A DNA stretch of 64,000 nucleotides from Lachnospiraceae bacterium (lineage in GTDB: Bacteria > Bacillota > Clostridia > Lachnospirales > Lachnospiraceae): positions 1 through 64,000 of the forward strand of contig JAGCUO010000081.1 in the NCBI GenBank assembly GCA_017962825.1. The letters are read 5' to 3'. The position numbers and the translations under genes were made by a program. Under the pieces are notes generated by a model. That model was not told the origin of the DNA, did no database searches, and was given only the letters and a program-made list of their open reading frames with translations. How positions within the stretch are numbered: position 1 is the first letter of the stretch; every line of letters begins with the position of its first letter. Positions 24,711 through 33,493 of the stretch are shown piece by piece.

Positions 24711-26009
24711 TCAGATCTCATCGATAAGAGTGATTATATCCTTGATAGACATCAGTCTATCATCAACTTCCTTAGCTCGGTGATATCTTAAGATGTCTTC
24801 CGCAGTCTTCTGCATAGCGGGGAAGGCAGCCCTTGTCAGCTGGTTTGCATAGATTACGATATTTACTCCGTGTGCCACCAGCTCATTTTCGGTTATGGTG
24901 TTATAGCTGCTGGGTACAACAACAATGGGAGTCGTCTTATCCTTTTCCCTGAATCTGTCACAGAACTCCAGGATCTCATCAGGAGTCTTACGCCTGCTGT
25001 GGATCATGATTCCGTCCGCACCTGCCGCAACAAAAGCCTCGGCTCTCTTGAGAGCATCCTCCATTCCGCGCTCAAGTATCAGACTCTCGATCCTGGCAAT
25101 GATCATGAAATCATCAGTAAGCTGAGCTTTTTTGCCCGCTCTGATCTTGGCAGAAAAGTCTTCGATATCAGCCTGAGTCTGTTCAACCTCGGTACCAAAC
25201 AGGGAATTTTTCTTAAGTCCCGTCTTATCTTCTATGATCACGGCACTTACGCCCAGTCTTTCCAGTGTACGTACAGTATATACGAAATGCTCCGCAAGTC
25301 CGCCCGTATCTCCGTCGAAAATAATGGGCTTGGTGGTAACCTCTGTAATATCCTCTATGGTTCTGAATCGGCTGGTCATATCAACCAGCTCGATATCCGG
25401 CTTTCCTTTTGCGGTACTGTCACATAGACTGGAGATCCACATGGCATCGAACTGATCCAGCATGCCGTTTTCTCCCTCTACAACCGTTTTCTCCACACTA
25501 AGACCGGTAAGACCGCTGTGTGCTTCCATGGCCTTTACAATGTCTGTCATGGAAATGAGCTGTCTTAATCTTTTTCTTCTGTATTCGGGCATGGACAGCT
25601 TCTCTTTGATCTGCATGTCCACCTTCTTTACATCTTCATTGAAAGTGTAGGGAACATCGATAACCTCACCGCCATACGCAGAAACCAGTTCGATAACATG
25701 GGCACGTATGGAGCTCTCGGGGCCTTTGACCCAGTTATCCCCGTGGATCACGTAATCCGGATGAAGGGACTCTATCACATCCTCGTAAAACATATCGTTT
25801 TGGAGGATGACCGAATCGACTCCTTCTATCTCACCGTACATCTCTATTCTTTTATCCTCGGAGACAGTCGGGAATCTGTTATATCTTATGGATGCTCTGT
25901 CACTTAAGCAGCCTACGACAACTCTGCCGTACTTTTGAGCTTCATTTATGATATTAAGATGACCGGCGTGTATAACATCGGTTGCAAAACATGTATATAC
26001 AGTCTTCAT
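24711..26009 (-). CDS. pepM: Phosphoenolpyruvate mutase with N-terminal cytidylyltransferase domain
   Basis: About 432 residues in two domains. Residues 1-130 are a glycerol-3-phosphate/phosphoethanolamine cytidylyltransferase-like domain with the nucleotide motif HAGHLNI (HxGH). Residues about 145-432 are PEP mutase: FDAMWISSLCDS, FDGDTGG, and the diagnostic EDKTGLKKNS (EDKx5NS) near 259-268 that separates PepM from isocitrate lyases. PepM makes the C-P bond of phosphonopyruvate. I chose the second ATG (26007-26009), which has AGGA five bases upstream. First gene of the operon. The operon thus encodes two nucleotidyltransferase domains, one here and one at 22830-23543. Confidence 0.95.
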   Translation of the reverse strand: MKTVYTCFATDVIHAGHLNIINEAQKYGRVVVGCLSDRASIRYNRFPTVSEDKRIEMYGEIEGVDSVILQNDMFYEDVIESLHPDYVIHGDNWVKGPESSIRAHVIELVSAYGGEVIDVPYTFNEDVKKVDMQIKEKLSMPEYRRKRLRQLISMTDIVKAMEAHSGLTGLSVEKTVVEGENGMLDQFDAMWISSLCDSTAKGKPDIELVDMTSRFRTIEDITEVTTKPIIFDGDTGGLAEHFVYTVRTLERLGVSAVIIEDKTGLKKNSLFGTEVEQTQADIEDFSAKIRAGKKAQLTDDFMIIARIESLILERGMEDALKRAEAFVAAGADGIMIHSRRKTPDEILEFCDRFREKDKTTPIVVVPSSYNTITENELVAHGVNIVIYANQLTRAAFPAMQKTAEDILRYHRAKEVDDRLMSIKDIITLIDEI

Positions 26010-26049
26010 AGTCTTCCTCATTAAGCAAATTTACGCATACTAAATAATT

Positions 26050-26078
26050 ATATTACTTAAATAATGCTTATTCCACAA
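26050..26078 (-). promoter_or_regulatory. Predicted promoter of the phosphonate operon
   Basis: On the minus strand TTGTGG (26078-26073) and TAATAT (26055-26050) are 17 bp apart in a very AT-rich leader, 40 bp upstream of the pepM ATG. The -35 is weak; the AT-rich setting makes other choices possible. Confidence 0.4.
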
Positions 26079-26173
26079 AATATGGCACAAAATATATAAA
26101 CAATTTATTCGTAAAATGTGTAATTAGATAATAAAAAAACGTTTTTTTGAAAAAAATTTCATTGTTCTGACTA

Positions 26174-26201
26174 TTGCAGTTTGCAACTATTACGCTATAC
26201 T
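26174..26201 (+). promoter_or_regulatory. Predicted promoter of the PAP2-type gene
   Basis: TTGCAG (26174-26179) and TATACT (26196-26201) are 16 bp apart. The leader (26205-26250) contains a short inverted repeat, CCGCA and TGCGG, around a GAGGGGTAAATTCT loop, just ahead of the ribosome site AAGGAC. Confidence 0.5.
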
Positions 26202-26255
26202 AGACTTTGTCGGCCGCACGAGGGGTAAATTCTTGCGGTCAAAAAAGGACAAAAA

Positions 26256-26969
26256 ATGAAAGTCATCAAAAACCTGTATTTTAAAATCTATGATTTTGTG
26301 CATGCACACAAGGAAGGTATCCCTTTTCTTGTGTACACTGTGTTTTATCTTACATGGTTTTCAATCCTGGAAAACAACGTGGTCATTCCCAAGTATGTGA
26401 TCCACATCGAAGCCGATAATCACATTCCATTCTTACCGGCATTCATAATCCCTTATGAGATATGGTTCGTATATGTACTGGGATCCGTCCTGTTCTTCCT
26501 CTTCACAAGCAAGAACGATTACTGGAAGCTCTTTGTTTTCCTGGTAACGGGAATGACACTCTTCCTGATAGTCTCGACAATATGGCCCAACGGTCAGGAC
26601 CTCAGACCCCACTTAAGAGGAAACGAAGGATTCTTCGAAGCATGGGTATTACATCTGTACCATACGGATACCCCCACAAATATCTGTCCCAGCATTCATG
26701 TTTATAATTCGCTCGGTGTTGAATTTGCGATATCAAGAAGCGAAAAGCTCAGAAAAAAGAAATGGATACAGATTTCAAGCTTTACTCTCTGTATCCTGAT
26801 AATATGTTCAACCGTATTTCTCAAGCAGCATTCTTTATTCGATGTTGCAACCGCAATAGTTCTCGGAATACTTATGTATTACCTGATCTACTATCTCGAT
26901 CTTATAACCGTATTCCGCGAATCAAGGCAAAAGAAACAGGCGGAAAAAGAATACGTCAGAAAAAACTAA
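26256..26969 (+). CDS. PAP2-superfamily membrane phosphatase/transferase
   Basis: 237 residues with about six transmembrane helices. The two PAP2 active-site stretches are visible: CPSIHVYNSL (PSxH type) near residue 147 and STVFLKQHSLFDV (SxxxxxHxxxD) near 190. Such proteins dephosphorylate lipid phosphates or, in inositol-phosphoceramide-type members, transfer head groups. It is divergent from the phosphonate operon, sharing a 246-bp intergenic region, so a role in recycling the lipid product of polymer synthesis is plausible but inferred. Its stop lies just inside the convergent ABC gene's 3' end. Confidence 0.85.
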   Translation: MKVIKNLYFKIYDFVHAHKEGIPFLVYTVFYLTWFSILENNVVIPKYVIHIEADNHIPFLPAFIIPYEIWFVYVLGSVLFFLFTSKNDYWKLFVFLVTGMTLFLIVSTIWPNGQDLRPHLRGNEGFFEAWVLHLYHTDTPTNICPSIHVYNSLGVEFAISRSEKLRKKKWIQISSFTLCILIICSTVFLKQHSLFDVATAIVLGILMYYLIYYLDLITVFRESRQKKQAEKEYVRKN

Positions 26970-27943
26970 ATTGTGTAATGTATGCAAGTGGAGAAATGAC
27001 CTTTCTCCACTTCTTTGTATTCTGTGGGATTCTTTGCCCTGCAGGCCCCAGTACAAACAGGACAACGATCTGCAAAAGGACATCCGGGAGGTGGATCCGT
27101 AACCGAAGGCACTTCATGGACAACGCTCTCAACATTATCTGAAAGTTCAGTCACAACACCCGCTTTCAACAGTTCCTTGGTATAGGGGTGTATAGGTTTT
27201 TCAAATATCTGCTCGGTGCTTCCATATTCCACAATCTGTCCGAAATAAATGATAGCTATCTTATCGCACAAATACCTTACACTGGCGATATCATGAGAAA
27301 TATACAGATAACTGATCTTTTTCTCAACCTGAAGATCATGCAAAAGGTTAAGTATCTGTCCGCGTACGGATACATCTAGTGCGGATACGGGTTCATCCAG
27401 TACAAGAAGCTTGGGACCAAGTGCAAGAGCCCTGGCAATCGCAATTCTCTGTAACTGCCCTCCGGAGAATTCATGAGGATATCTATCTGCAAATTCAGCA
27501 GATAAACCAACCATTTCCAGAAGGCTCTCCGCTTTTTCCCTGCGCTCTGTAGGTGAACCTATATTATTGATGGAAAGCGGTTCCTCAAGGATTTTTCTTA
27601 CTTTGAATCTCGGGTCAAATGAATCCAGCGGATTTTGAAAAACAGCCTGAACTTCCTGTCTGAATTGCTTCCAGTCTTTCCTGCCGTACTCCGAAAGAGA
27701 TTTGCCCTTGTAACGTACATCTCCGGATGTGGGGGCTTCAATTCCAAGTACTACACGTGTGGTTGTGGTCTTACCGGATCCCGATTCACCAACCAGTCCC
27801 AAAGTCTGTCCTTCCTCTATGTCAAAAGATATATCCGAAAGACAAACCGCGGTCTTTTTATTTCTGAAACCGAATCCGACTTTATATTGCTGCTTTATGT
27901 TCTCTAATTCTAAAAGCTTCGATCTTTCCATTTTCTGTGGCAT
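26966..27943 (-). CDS. Peptide/nickel-type ABC transporter ATP-binding protein (OppF/DppF-like)
   Basis: 325 residues. Walker A GESGSGKTTT, Q-loop FQNP, signature FSGGQLQRIAIARAL, Walker B LLVLDEPVSALD and the switch YISHD are all present. The C-terminal oligopeptide-transporter extension has four cysteines in CPFADRCPVCTGACR, the iron-sulfur-type motif of DppD/DppF. Start has AAGGA five bases upstream and overlaps the OppD-like gene by 62 bp. Last gene of a five-gene importer. Its 3' end overlaps the PAP2 gene's end by 4 bp. Confidence 0.93.
   Translation of the reverse strand: MPQKMERSKLLELENIKQQYKVGFGFRNKKTAVCLSDISFDIEEGQTLGLVGESGSGKTTTTRVVLGIEAPTSGDVRYKGKSLSEYGRKDWKQFRQEVQAVFQNPLDSFDPRFKVRKILEEPLSINNIGSPTERREKAESLLEMVGLSAEFADRYPHEFSGGQLQRIAIARALALGPKLLVLDEPVSALDVSVRGQILNLLHDLQVEKKISYLYISHDIASVRYLCDKIAIIYFGQIVEYGSTEQIFEKPIHPYTKELLKAGVVTELSDNVESVVHEVPSVTDPPPGCPFADRCPVCTGACRAKNPTEYKEVEKGHFSTCIHYTI
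26986..27016 (+). terminator. Terminator of the PAP2-type gene, inside the 3' coding end of the convergent ABC gene
   Basis: AAGTGGAGAA and TTCTCCACTT pair across a short loop and are followed by CTTTG. The hairpin lies within the last 20 codons of the convergent ATP-binding gene, so it is both coding and regulatory. The T-run is weak. Confidence 0.6.
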
Positions 27944-28916
27944 TACGTTCCTTCTCCTCGGCCGCTAAGATACATCTGTGGAAATGGCCTCCGTCATTAT
28001 CTGCATATAATCCTGTTTCCTGCTGATGACAACGATGCGTGCAATTAGCGCAGCGGTCTGCGAATCTGCACGTTGCAGGGGGATTAAGGAGAAATGGAGG
28101 CTGACCGTTTATCGTACTTATCCTGTCAACCTTTAATGCGTGAGGATTTGCTGCTTCGAGCAAAGCTTTTGTGTAGGGATGAACAGGGTGTTCCATAATC
28201 TCATCGGTATTGCCCTCTTCCACGATCTGCCCCGCATACATAACGGCTATACGGCTGCACATCATCTGTATTACCCTGATATCATGCGAGATAAGAAGAA
28301 TTGCTGCCTTGGTTTGCTTCTGTATCTTCTTAAGCAATTGCATGTACTGAAGCTGTACTGTTGCATCCAGAGCAGTGGTCGGTTCATCGGCAATTATCAA
28401 CTTGGGATTTGAACCTATTGCGATACCTCCGGCAATTCTCTGAAGCATGCCTCCACTAAGTTCATGAGGATATGCCTTATAACGATCTGCCGGAATTCCA
28501 AGGAATGTAAATATCTCTTCCGCTCTTTTGCGAGCTTCCTTTTTACCGGCTCCCGTATGTCTTCTTATGGTTTCCGCAACCTGATCGCCAACCGTAAAAA
28601 GAGGATCCAGTGCACTCATGGTATTTTGCATTATCATGGCAACTTCACCTCCACGATAATCCTGAAGTTCTTTTTTACCGAAGGACATAACATCTCTTCC
28701 TTCAAAAAGAATCTGTCCTCCTCCGATCTTCGCTCCGACCTCATTATGATATTGCATGACAGAGGTAGCAGTCATACTTTTTCCGCAGCCTGATTCTCCG
28801 ATTATGCCGAAACACTCGCGCTCATTAACAGTAAAGCTCACATGATCAACTACCTGAACTTTACCCTTTTCGTGCGGAAAATATGTTACGAGATCTTTTA
28901 CTTCAAGTAATGCCAT
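27882..28916 (-). CDS. Peptide/nickel-type ABC transporter ATP-binding protein (OppD/DppD-like)
   Basis: 344 residues. Walker A GESGCGKSMT, signature LSGGMLQRIAGGIAIG, Walker B LIIADEPTTALD and LISHD are visible. The cysteine cluster CRFADRCANCTHRC lies near residue 290. It pairs with the OppF-like subunit as a heterodimer. A strong GGAGG sits five bases before the ATG. Substrate specificity is set by the binding protein at 30728-32359. Confidence 0.93.
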   Translation of the reverse strand: MALLEVKDLVTYFPHEKGKVQVVDHVSFTVNERECFGIIGESGCGKSMTATSVMQYHNEVGAKIGGGQILFEGRDVMSFGKKELQDYRGGEVAMIMQNTMSALDPLFTVGDQVAETIRRHTGAGKKEARKRAEEIFTFLGIPADRYKAYPHELSGGMLQRIAGGIAIGSNPKLIIADEPTTALDATVQLQYMQLLKKIQKQTKAAILLISHDIRVIQMMCSRIAVMYAGQIVEEGNTDEIMEHPVHPYTKALLEAANPHALKVDRISTINGQPPFLLNPPATCRFADRCANCTHRCHQQETGLYADNDGGHFHRCILAAEEKERNATENGKIEAFRIREHKAAI

Positions 28917-28935
28917 AACTGCCTCCTCTCCGGAA

Positions 28936-29790
28936 TTATCCGCCGGTATTTTTCTTGGGCTCCAAGGAACGTTTTAACCATTCACCCAGAAGATTAAATG
29001 ATATAACTGTGATTACGACCAATATTGTCGGAAATGTCGACTCCCACCAGGCCACATGAAATGTATCCCTGCCTTCGGTGATCATATTGCCCCATGTGGG
29101 ATTGGGCGGCTGTACGCTAAGTCCCAAAAAACTCAATCCCGCTTCTGCAAGAATACTCGTTCCTATTACCTGTACCAAAAGTACAATTATCAGATTAAGT
29201 TCATTAGGGATAAGATGTGTGTATATGATCCTGTGTGATGAACCACCCATCAGTTTTGCCTGGGTTATAAAGGATGATTTTTTTAACGTCAGCGTTCTGC
29301 CTCGAATCAGTTTAGTAAACCTGGGCCATACCGAAAATGCTATAGCTATAACCACAGATAAAAATCCCTGTGGCATCAGAATTGCCAGCATCATAGCTAT
29401 AAGAACATGTGGGAAAGCCATTGTCGCGTCACACAAACGCATTATCACCTTATCGGGCAAGCCTCCGAAATATCCTGCAACAACTCCCAAAAACGATCCG
29501 AAAAATCCTCCGGCAAGAACGGAACAAAGTGAAACCACAAGTGAAACCCTGCCGCCTATGATAAGTCTGCTCAAAAGATCTCTTCCGAGATAATCGGTAC
29601 CGAGAAGGTGAAGAATGCTTCCTCCTTGTACAAAAAACGGGGGAAGATATTTAATACTTAAATCCACAGCCATTGGGTCCTGGCGCAGGAACAGCTGTCC
29701 CATAATTCCGTTTAATATAAACAAAAGAGCAAATATGCCTGCTATAAACGGAAATCGATTTGATTTATGTTTTTTTTCAGAACTGTGCAT
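28936..29790 (-). CDS. Peptide/nickel-type ABC transporter permease (OppC/DppC-like)
   Basis: 284 residues, an N-terminal helix plus five more, with the DppC hallmarks LLGTDYLGRDLLSRLIIGGRVSL and the EAA-type coupling loop KLMGGSSHRIIYTHLIPNEL, followed by EAGLSFLGLSVQPPNPTWG. Its start overlaps the OppB-like stop as TAATG, so the two permeases are translated together. Confidence 0.93.
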   Translation of the reverse strand: MHSSEKKHKSNRFPFIAGIFALLFILNGIMGQLFLRQDPMAVDLSIKYLPPFFVQGGSILHLLGTDYLGRDLLSRLIIGGRVSLVVSLCSVLAGGFFGSFLGVVAGYFGGLPDKVIMRLCDATMAFPHVLIAMMLAILMPQGFLSVVIAIAFSVWPRFTKLIRGRTLTLKKSSFITQAKLMGGSSHRIIYTHLIPNELNLIIVLLVQVIGTSILAEAGLSFLGLSVQPPNPTWGNMITEGRDTFHVAWWESTFPTILVVITVISFNLLGEWLKRSLEPKKNTGG

Positions 29791-30710
29791 TACACCTGAC
29801 CTCTTATCCTTGGATCTATGGCCGCATAGAGAATATCTGCAAAGAAATTCACTGAAATGACGATCAGTGTCATGATAACCACAAGTCCCTGTATCATTGC
29901 ATAATCCCTGTTAATGATGGACTGATATGTAAGAAGACCTATTCCCGGCCAAGCAAACATTGTCTCGGTTATCATGGTTCCCGTAAGCTGCATCGCAAGC
30001 ATCATGGAAAGCATTCCTACTACAGGTATCGAAGCATTTTTAAGAACATGCTTAAGGATCACATTATGTTCTTTCATTCCTTTAAGCTTAACCAGTTTGA
30101 TATACTCCGAATCCATAATCTCCACCATGGAATTTCTTAGTACCAATGCAATATTTGTTGAAAATAAAAGACCCATGGTACAGCTGGGAAGTATATAAGA
30201 GAGCAGTCCGCTGTTTCCGGCTATGGGAAGAACTCTGAGTCTTACTCCGAATACATCGATTGCTATCATCAGCACAAAAAATCCCGGGATTGAGTGACAC
30301 AGCGCAAAAAAACTTAAAAAGAATTTATTCCATACTGTCTTTCTCAGTAATGTGGAGACTATACCGAATGCAAATCCGAGTACCGTAGTGACCAGCATGA
30401 TCGAAAGTGCCAGTCGAACGGTATTGGGAAAACGTGTCGCGATAGAATCCATAACCGGCTTTCTGGTCGCGTACGAATTACCCAGATTGCCATGCAACGC
30501 TTCTTTAACAAAGTAAACAAACTGCAGTGGAAGCGGCTTATCAAGCCCGAGATTTGCCATGTAGACATCTCTCATCTCATCCGTTGCATCCATCGGAATA
30601 TATATATCCTCCGGACTTCCTGTTGCACGTGTGATCAAAAAGATTGCTATCACTACAATAAGAAGCGTTGCAAATGACTGTATTAATTTGTCCAATACAT
30701 ATTTGAACAT
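29790..30710 (-). CDS. Peptide/nickel-type ABC transporter permease (OppB/DppB-like)
   Basis: 306 residues with six helices. It has the DppB features LGLDKPLPLQFVYFVKEALHGNLGNSY, the coupling loop LKGMKEHNVILKHVLKNASIPVV and ETMFAWPGIGLLTYQSIINRDY. It follows the binding-protein gene by 17 bp and heads the membrane part of the importer. Confidence 0.93.
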   Translation of the reverse strand: MFKYVLDKLIQSFATLLIVVIAIFLITRATGSPEDIYIPMDATDEMRDVYMANLGLDKPLPLQFVYFVKEALHGNLGNSYATRKPVMDSIATRFPNTVRLALSIMLVTTVLGFAFGIVSTLLRKTVWNKFFLSFFALCHSIPGFFVLMIAIDVFGVRLRVLPIAGNSGLLSYILPSCTMGLLFSTNIALVLRNSMVEIMDSEYIKLVKLKGMKEHNVILKHVLKNASIPVVGMLSMMLAMQLTGTMITETMFAWPGIGLLTYQSIINRDYAMIQGLVVIMTLIVISVNFFADILYAAIDPRIRGQV

Positions 30711-30727
30711 TATCTGACCTTCCGGTT

Positions 30728-32359
30728 TTAGTTGCTGGTGATAGTCTTGTAATATCTTCCTGAAAAGCTTCCGAGATTATTACCGTAATCTGCAAGCCAT
30801 GTTCCCACCTTGGGTGATACTCCCCAGAGCTGATCGAGATAAGCAACACCGAAGGTATATTTAAGTTCATCATCGGTAAGCTGCATCAGCTGAAGATCAT
30901 ATCCGTTTCTGTCCTCCAAAGTATCTGCTTCAAGACCGAGTCTGAAAATCTCATTTACACTTTCATCATTACGTATAACCGAGCATCTTCCTGTGGTGGT
31001 ATAGAAGATTTCTTTGGAAAGAAGACCGTCACTGAGTGAGCAGGGTGATGAGTGAAGGAATACGGCACCGATGCCTTCCTCAGTTAGTTCAATTCCGTTT
31101 CCTCTGAGAAGCTGCATTTCAAGAGTCTCATCCAACTGATGAATCTCAACCTGAATGCCTACTGCCTGCCAGTAGCTTGCAACGAGCTCTGCAAGCTGTG
31201 CTCGGAAGTCTCCTGAAGGAACATAGAGTCTTACAACGGGCTTTTCAAATGCATCGGGATATCCGGCCTGTGCGAGTAATTCTTTTGCTTTTTCGGGATC
31301 ATAAGGAGTAGCCTCCCATGAAGGATCCCAGTGCTCACCAATTTCTGATACTTTCCAATACTTTTCGGGAGATGCATATCCGTAGAAGAATGCGTTTACA
31401 ATGTCTTCACGATTGATAGCATAATCAAGTGCTCTTCTGACATCCTCATTCTGAACAGCCTCGCCGGTGTTTTCCCAAGCTCCCTGTACAAGAATCGCAG
31501 TCATTCTGGTCTTCTCAAGTCTCTTAACGGTAATGTCGGGAAAGCTCTCGAGCTCGGTAAGATTATCGTAATTAAGAGAAGTGATATCGACCTCACCTGT
31601 CTTAAGAAGTGCAAGCGATGTGCTGGCTTCGGGAACATTTCGAACGATGATGGTTCTGTACTCTGGATTATCTCTCCAGTGATTTTCAACAGCCGTAAGA
31701 GTAACCGAAGTATCGGGAACAATCTCAGTTATCTGATATACACCGGTTCCGATGGGATGTTCATTGAAGTAATCCTCACCGTTTGCTTCAATGTATGCCT
31801 TGGGAAGAATACGTACGGTACCAACAGATGTAATGAAGAAAGGATATACGGACTTCAAATGAACAACAAATCCATATTCATCGGTCTTCTCGTAAGTATC
31901 TACATACTTCTGAAGGGATGCACCGTTAATAGCGTCTTCCTGCATATATCTGTCAAAAGAAAACAGTACATCGTCCGCGGTTACGGTATCACCGTTCTGG
32001 AAGGTGACATCTTTTCTGAGAGTAAATGTATAAGTAAGATGATCTGCAGATTCTTCAAAGCTTTCTGCAATCGCTCCGGTAACCTTACCGTCAACACCGG
32101 TCTCTGTAAGTCCGTCATAAACCGCACTGAGTACGTAAGTATCAAGTACCGGCATTGCTGATGCGGGATTGAAATTCTGTGTATCAAATCCTGCGCCTGC
32201 AACAACCAAAGTCTTATCATCTGCAGCTGCGCCTGCCGATGAAGTATTTCCTGATGCATTTCCGCCGGCTGCTGAGCCTGCTCCCTGACTATTTCCGCAT
32301 CCGATCAGGGAAATGGCCACGGCAGCCGATAAAAGTATTCCCAAAATTCTTTTTTTCAT
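30728..32359 (-). CDS. Extracellular solute-binding lipoprotein, peptide/nickel family (SBP_bac_5)
   Basis: 543 residues. A lipoprotein signal ends at SLIGCG (Cys near 21), followed by a Gly/Ser/Ala linker. The family-5 fold shows in FEESADHLTYTFTLRKDVTFQNGDTVTADDVLFSFDRY, IGTGVYQITE and RRALDYAINREDIV. It delivers substrate to the OppBCDF-type importer downstream. The operon also encodes an enolase-superfamily enzyme and a desulfinase-like protein upstream. The ligand is therefore more likely a small acid, glycoside or sulfur compound than a peptide, but this is inference. Confidence 0.92.
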   Translation of the reverse strand: MKKRILGILLSAAVAISLIGCGNSQGAGSAAGGNASGNTSSAGAAADDKTLVVAGAGFDTQNFNPASAMPVLDTYVLSAVYDGLTETGVDGKVTGAIAESFEESADHLTYTFTLRKDVTFQNGDTVTADDVLFSFDRYMQEDAINGASLQKYVDTYEKTDEYGFVVHLKSVYPFFITSVGTVRILPKAYIEANGEDYFNEHPIGTGVYQITEIVPDTSVTLTAVENHWRDNPEYRTIIVRNVPEASTSLALLKTGEVDITSLNYDNLTELESFPDITVKRLEKTRMTAILVQGAWENTGEAVQNEDVRRALDYAINREDIVNAFFYGYASPEKYWKVSEIGEHWDPSWEATPYDPEKAKELLAQAGYPDAFEKPVVRLYVPSGDFRAQLAELVASYWQAVGIQVEIHQLDETLEMQLLRGNGIELTEEGIGAVFLHSSPCSLSDGLLSKEIFYTTTGRCSVIRNDESVNEIFRLGLEADTLEDRNGYDLQLMQLTDDELKYTFGVAYLDQLWGVSPKVGTWLADYGNNLGSFSGRYYKTITSN

Positions 32360-32399
32360 AACAGATTCTCCTCTTTAAATCTCTAAAACTTTATATGTC

Positions 32400-33479
32400 T
32401 CAGGAGGCCTTTTTCTTTTCCTGTTCATATTCATCTATGGCTTCCTTAAGGTAGCTTTCATCAATCCATGAATCCACAGAAAAATCATTTTCTATGAAGC
32501 CTTCTTTGAGCAGAAAGTCCTTCTGACTGCGAATCATATCGACAAGATCATCATCAAGCGAAGGCTTAAAGCGCTCATCCCATCCTTCAGGGCGTGAGTC
32601 ACGAATATGCTCATACTCTGCTCCAAACTGTCCGCCGGTTCCGAGACGGATTGCCTCATCCTGATGCGTTGTTTCCCAATCCGAAGCCTTTAAAAGCTCT
32701 TTGAGATAAGCTACGACCAGATCTCTGTTTTTCTCTGCAAAGCCTCTGTCCACGGTGATTGCCGAAGGATAGATATTATTAACATTGGAAAGATCCGAAG
32801 CTGCAATATCGATCAGGATCTTACCGTATCCTCTGCTTATTACCTGATACACAAGTGATCTGTGAGAAAAGAATGCATCGATTGTGCCTTCCTTAAGGGC
32901 CTTCATGTCTCCCATATGAGTAGGTACATAATTGTCTTCAATCTTAACCTTTTCACCGGGAGTGCCTTTAATGCCCATATATCCATGCGGTTTTTCAAGT
33001 TCCTCATCAGGATAACTGTCAACAAATGTAACTTCATCCCTGCTAATGCCGGCTGCTTCAAGTACAGTAAGATATCCTCTCAGTGCCATTGCACGCATCG
33101 GATTGACTATTGAATTATCCTTACGTGCGGGAAGTGCCAGCCTCTTACCCCTAAGATCTTCTATTGTCTTGATGTCACTGTCCGGAGCTACGATTATCGC
33201 ATGAGACTGTTTTACTGCACTCAGACCTATAAGAAGTGTATCCGTTCCGTTTGAATGGCTCCAAATGGGAGGTACATTACCGCCGTCGCGGAATGCAAGC
33301 GGAGGTTTCTGAGTCATATGAAGTGAACGAAGTGAAGGATCAAGGGACTGAAGAAGAACTATTTCCGCATCCAATTTCTTATAAGCTTCCTCAAGCCATC
33401 CGGTCTGGTAGACAAGCTCACTGGCTCCGCTGACGGGGCATCTTGTGACTATCACTTCTCTTTTACTTACTTCTGCCAT
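32400..33479 (-). CDS. DszB desulfinase-like / periplasmic-binding-fold protein without signal peptide
   Basis: 359 residues of the NMT1/SsuA-like fold, but with no signal peptide or lipobox, so it is cytosolic. It resembles DszB, the desulfinase that cleaves C-S in 2-(2'-hydroxyphenyl)benzenesulfinate. RCPVSGASELV puts Cys14 where DszB has its catalytic Cys in NCPVP. His54 and Arg64 (in SLHMTQ and AFRDGGNVPPIW) keep the His-x9-Arg-x-Gly-Gly spacing of DszB His60 and Arg70. All three catalytic positions are therefore kept, by my own alignment from memory. Between SBP and enolase genes, it is probably an enzyme. A cytosolic binding protein is the alternative. Confidence 0.7.
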   Translation of the reverse strand: MAEVSKREVIVTRCPVSGASELVYQTGWLEEAYKKLDAEIVLLQSLDPSLRSLHMTQKPPLAFRDGGNVPPIWSHSNGTDTLLIGLSAVKQSHAIIVAPDSDIKTIEDLRGKRLALPARKDNSIVNPMRAMALRGYLTVLEAAGISRDEVTFVDSYPDEELEKPHGYMGIKGTPGEKVKIEDNYVPTHMGDMKALKEGTIDAFFSHRSLVYQVISRGYGKILIDIAASDLSNVNNIYPSAITVDRGFAEKNRDLVVAYLKELLKASDWETTHQDEAIRLGTGGQFGAEYEHIRDSRPEGWDERFKPSLDDDLVDMIRSQKDFLLKEGFIENDFSVDSWIDESYLKEAIDEYEQEKKKAS

Positions 33480-33493
33480 TTCTATATCTCCTC

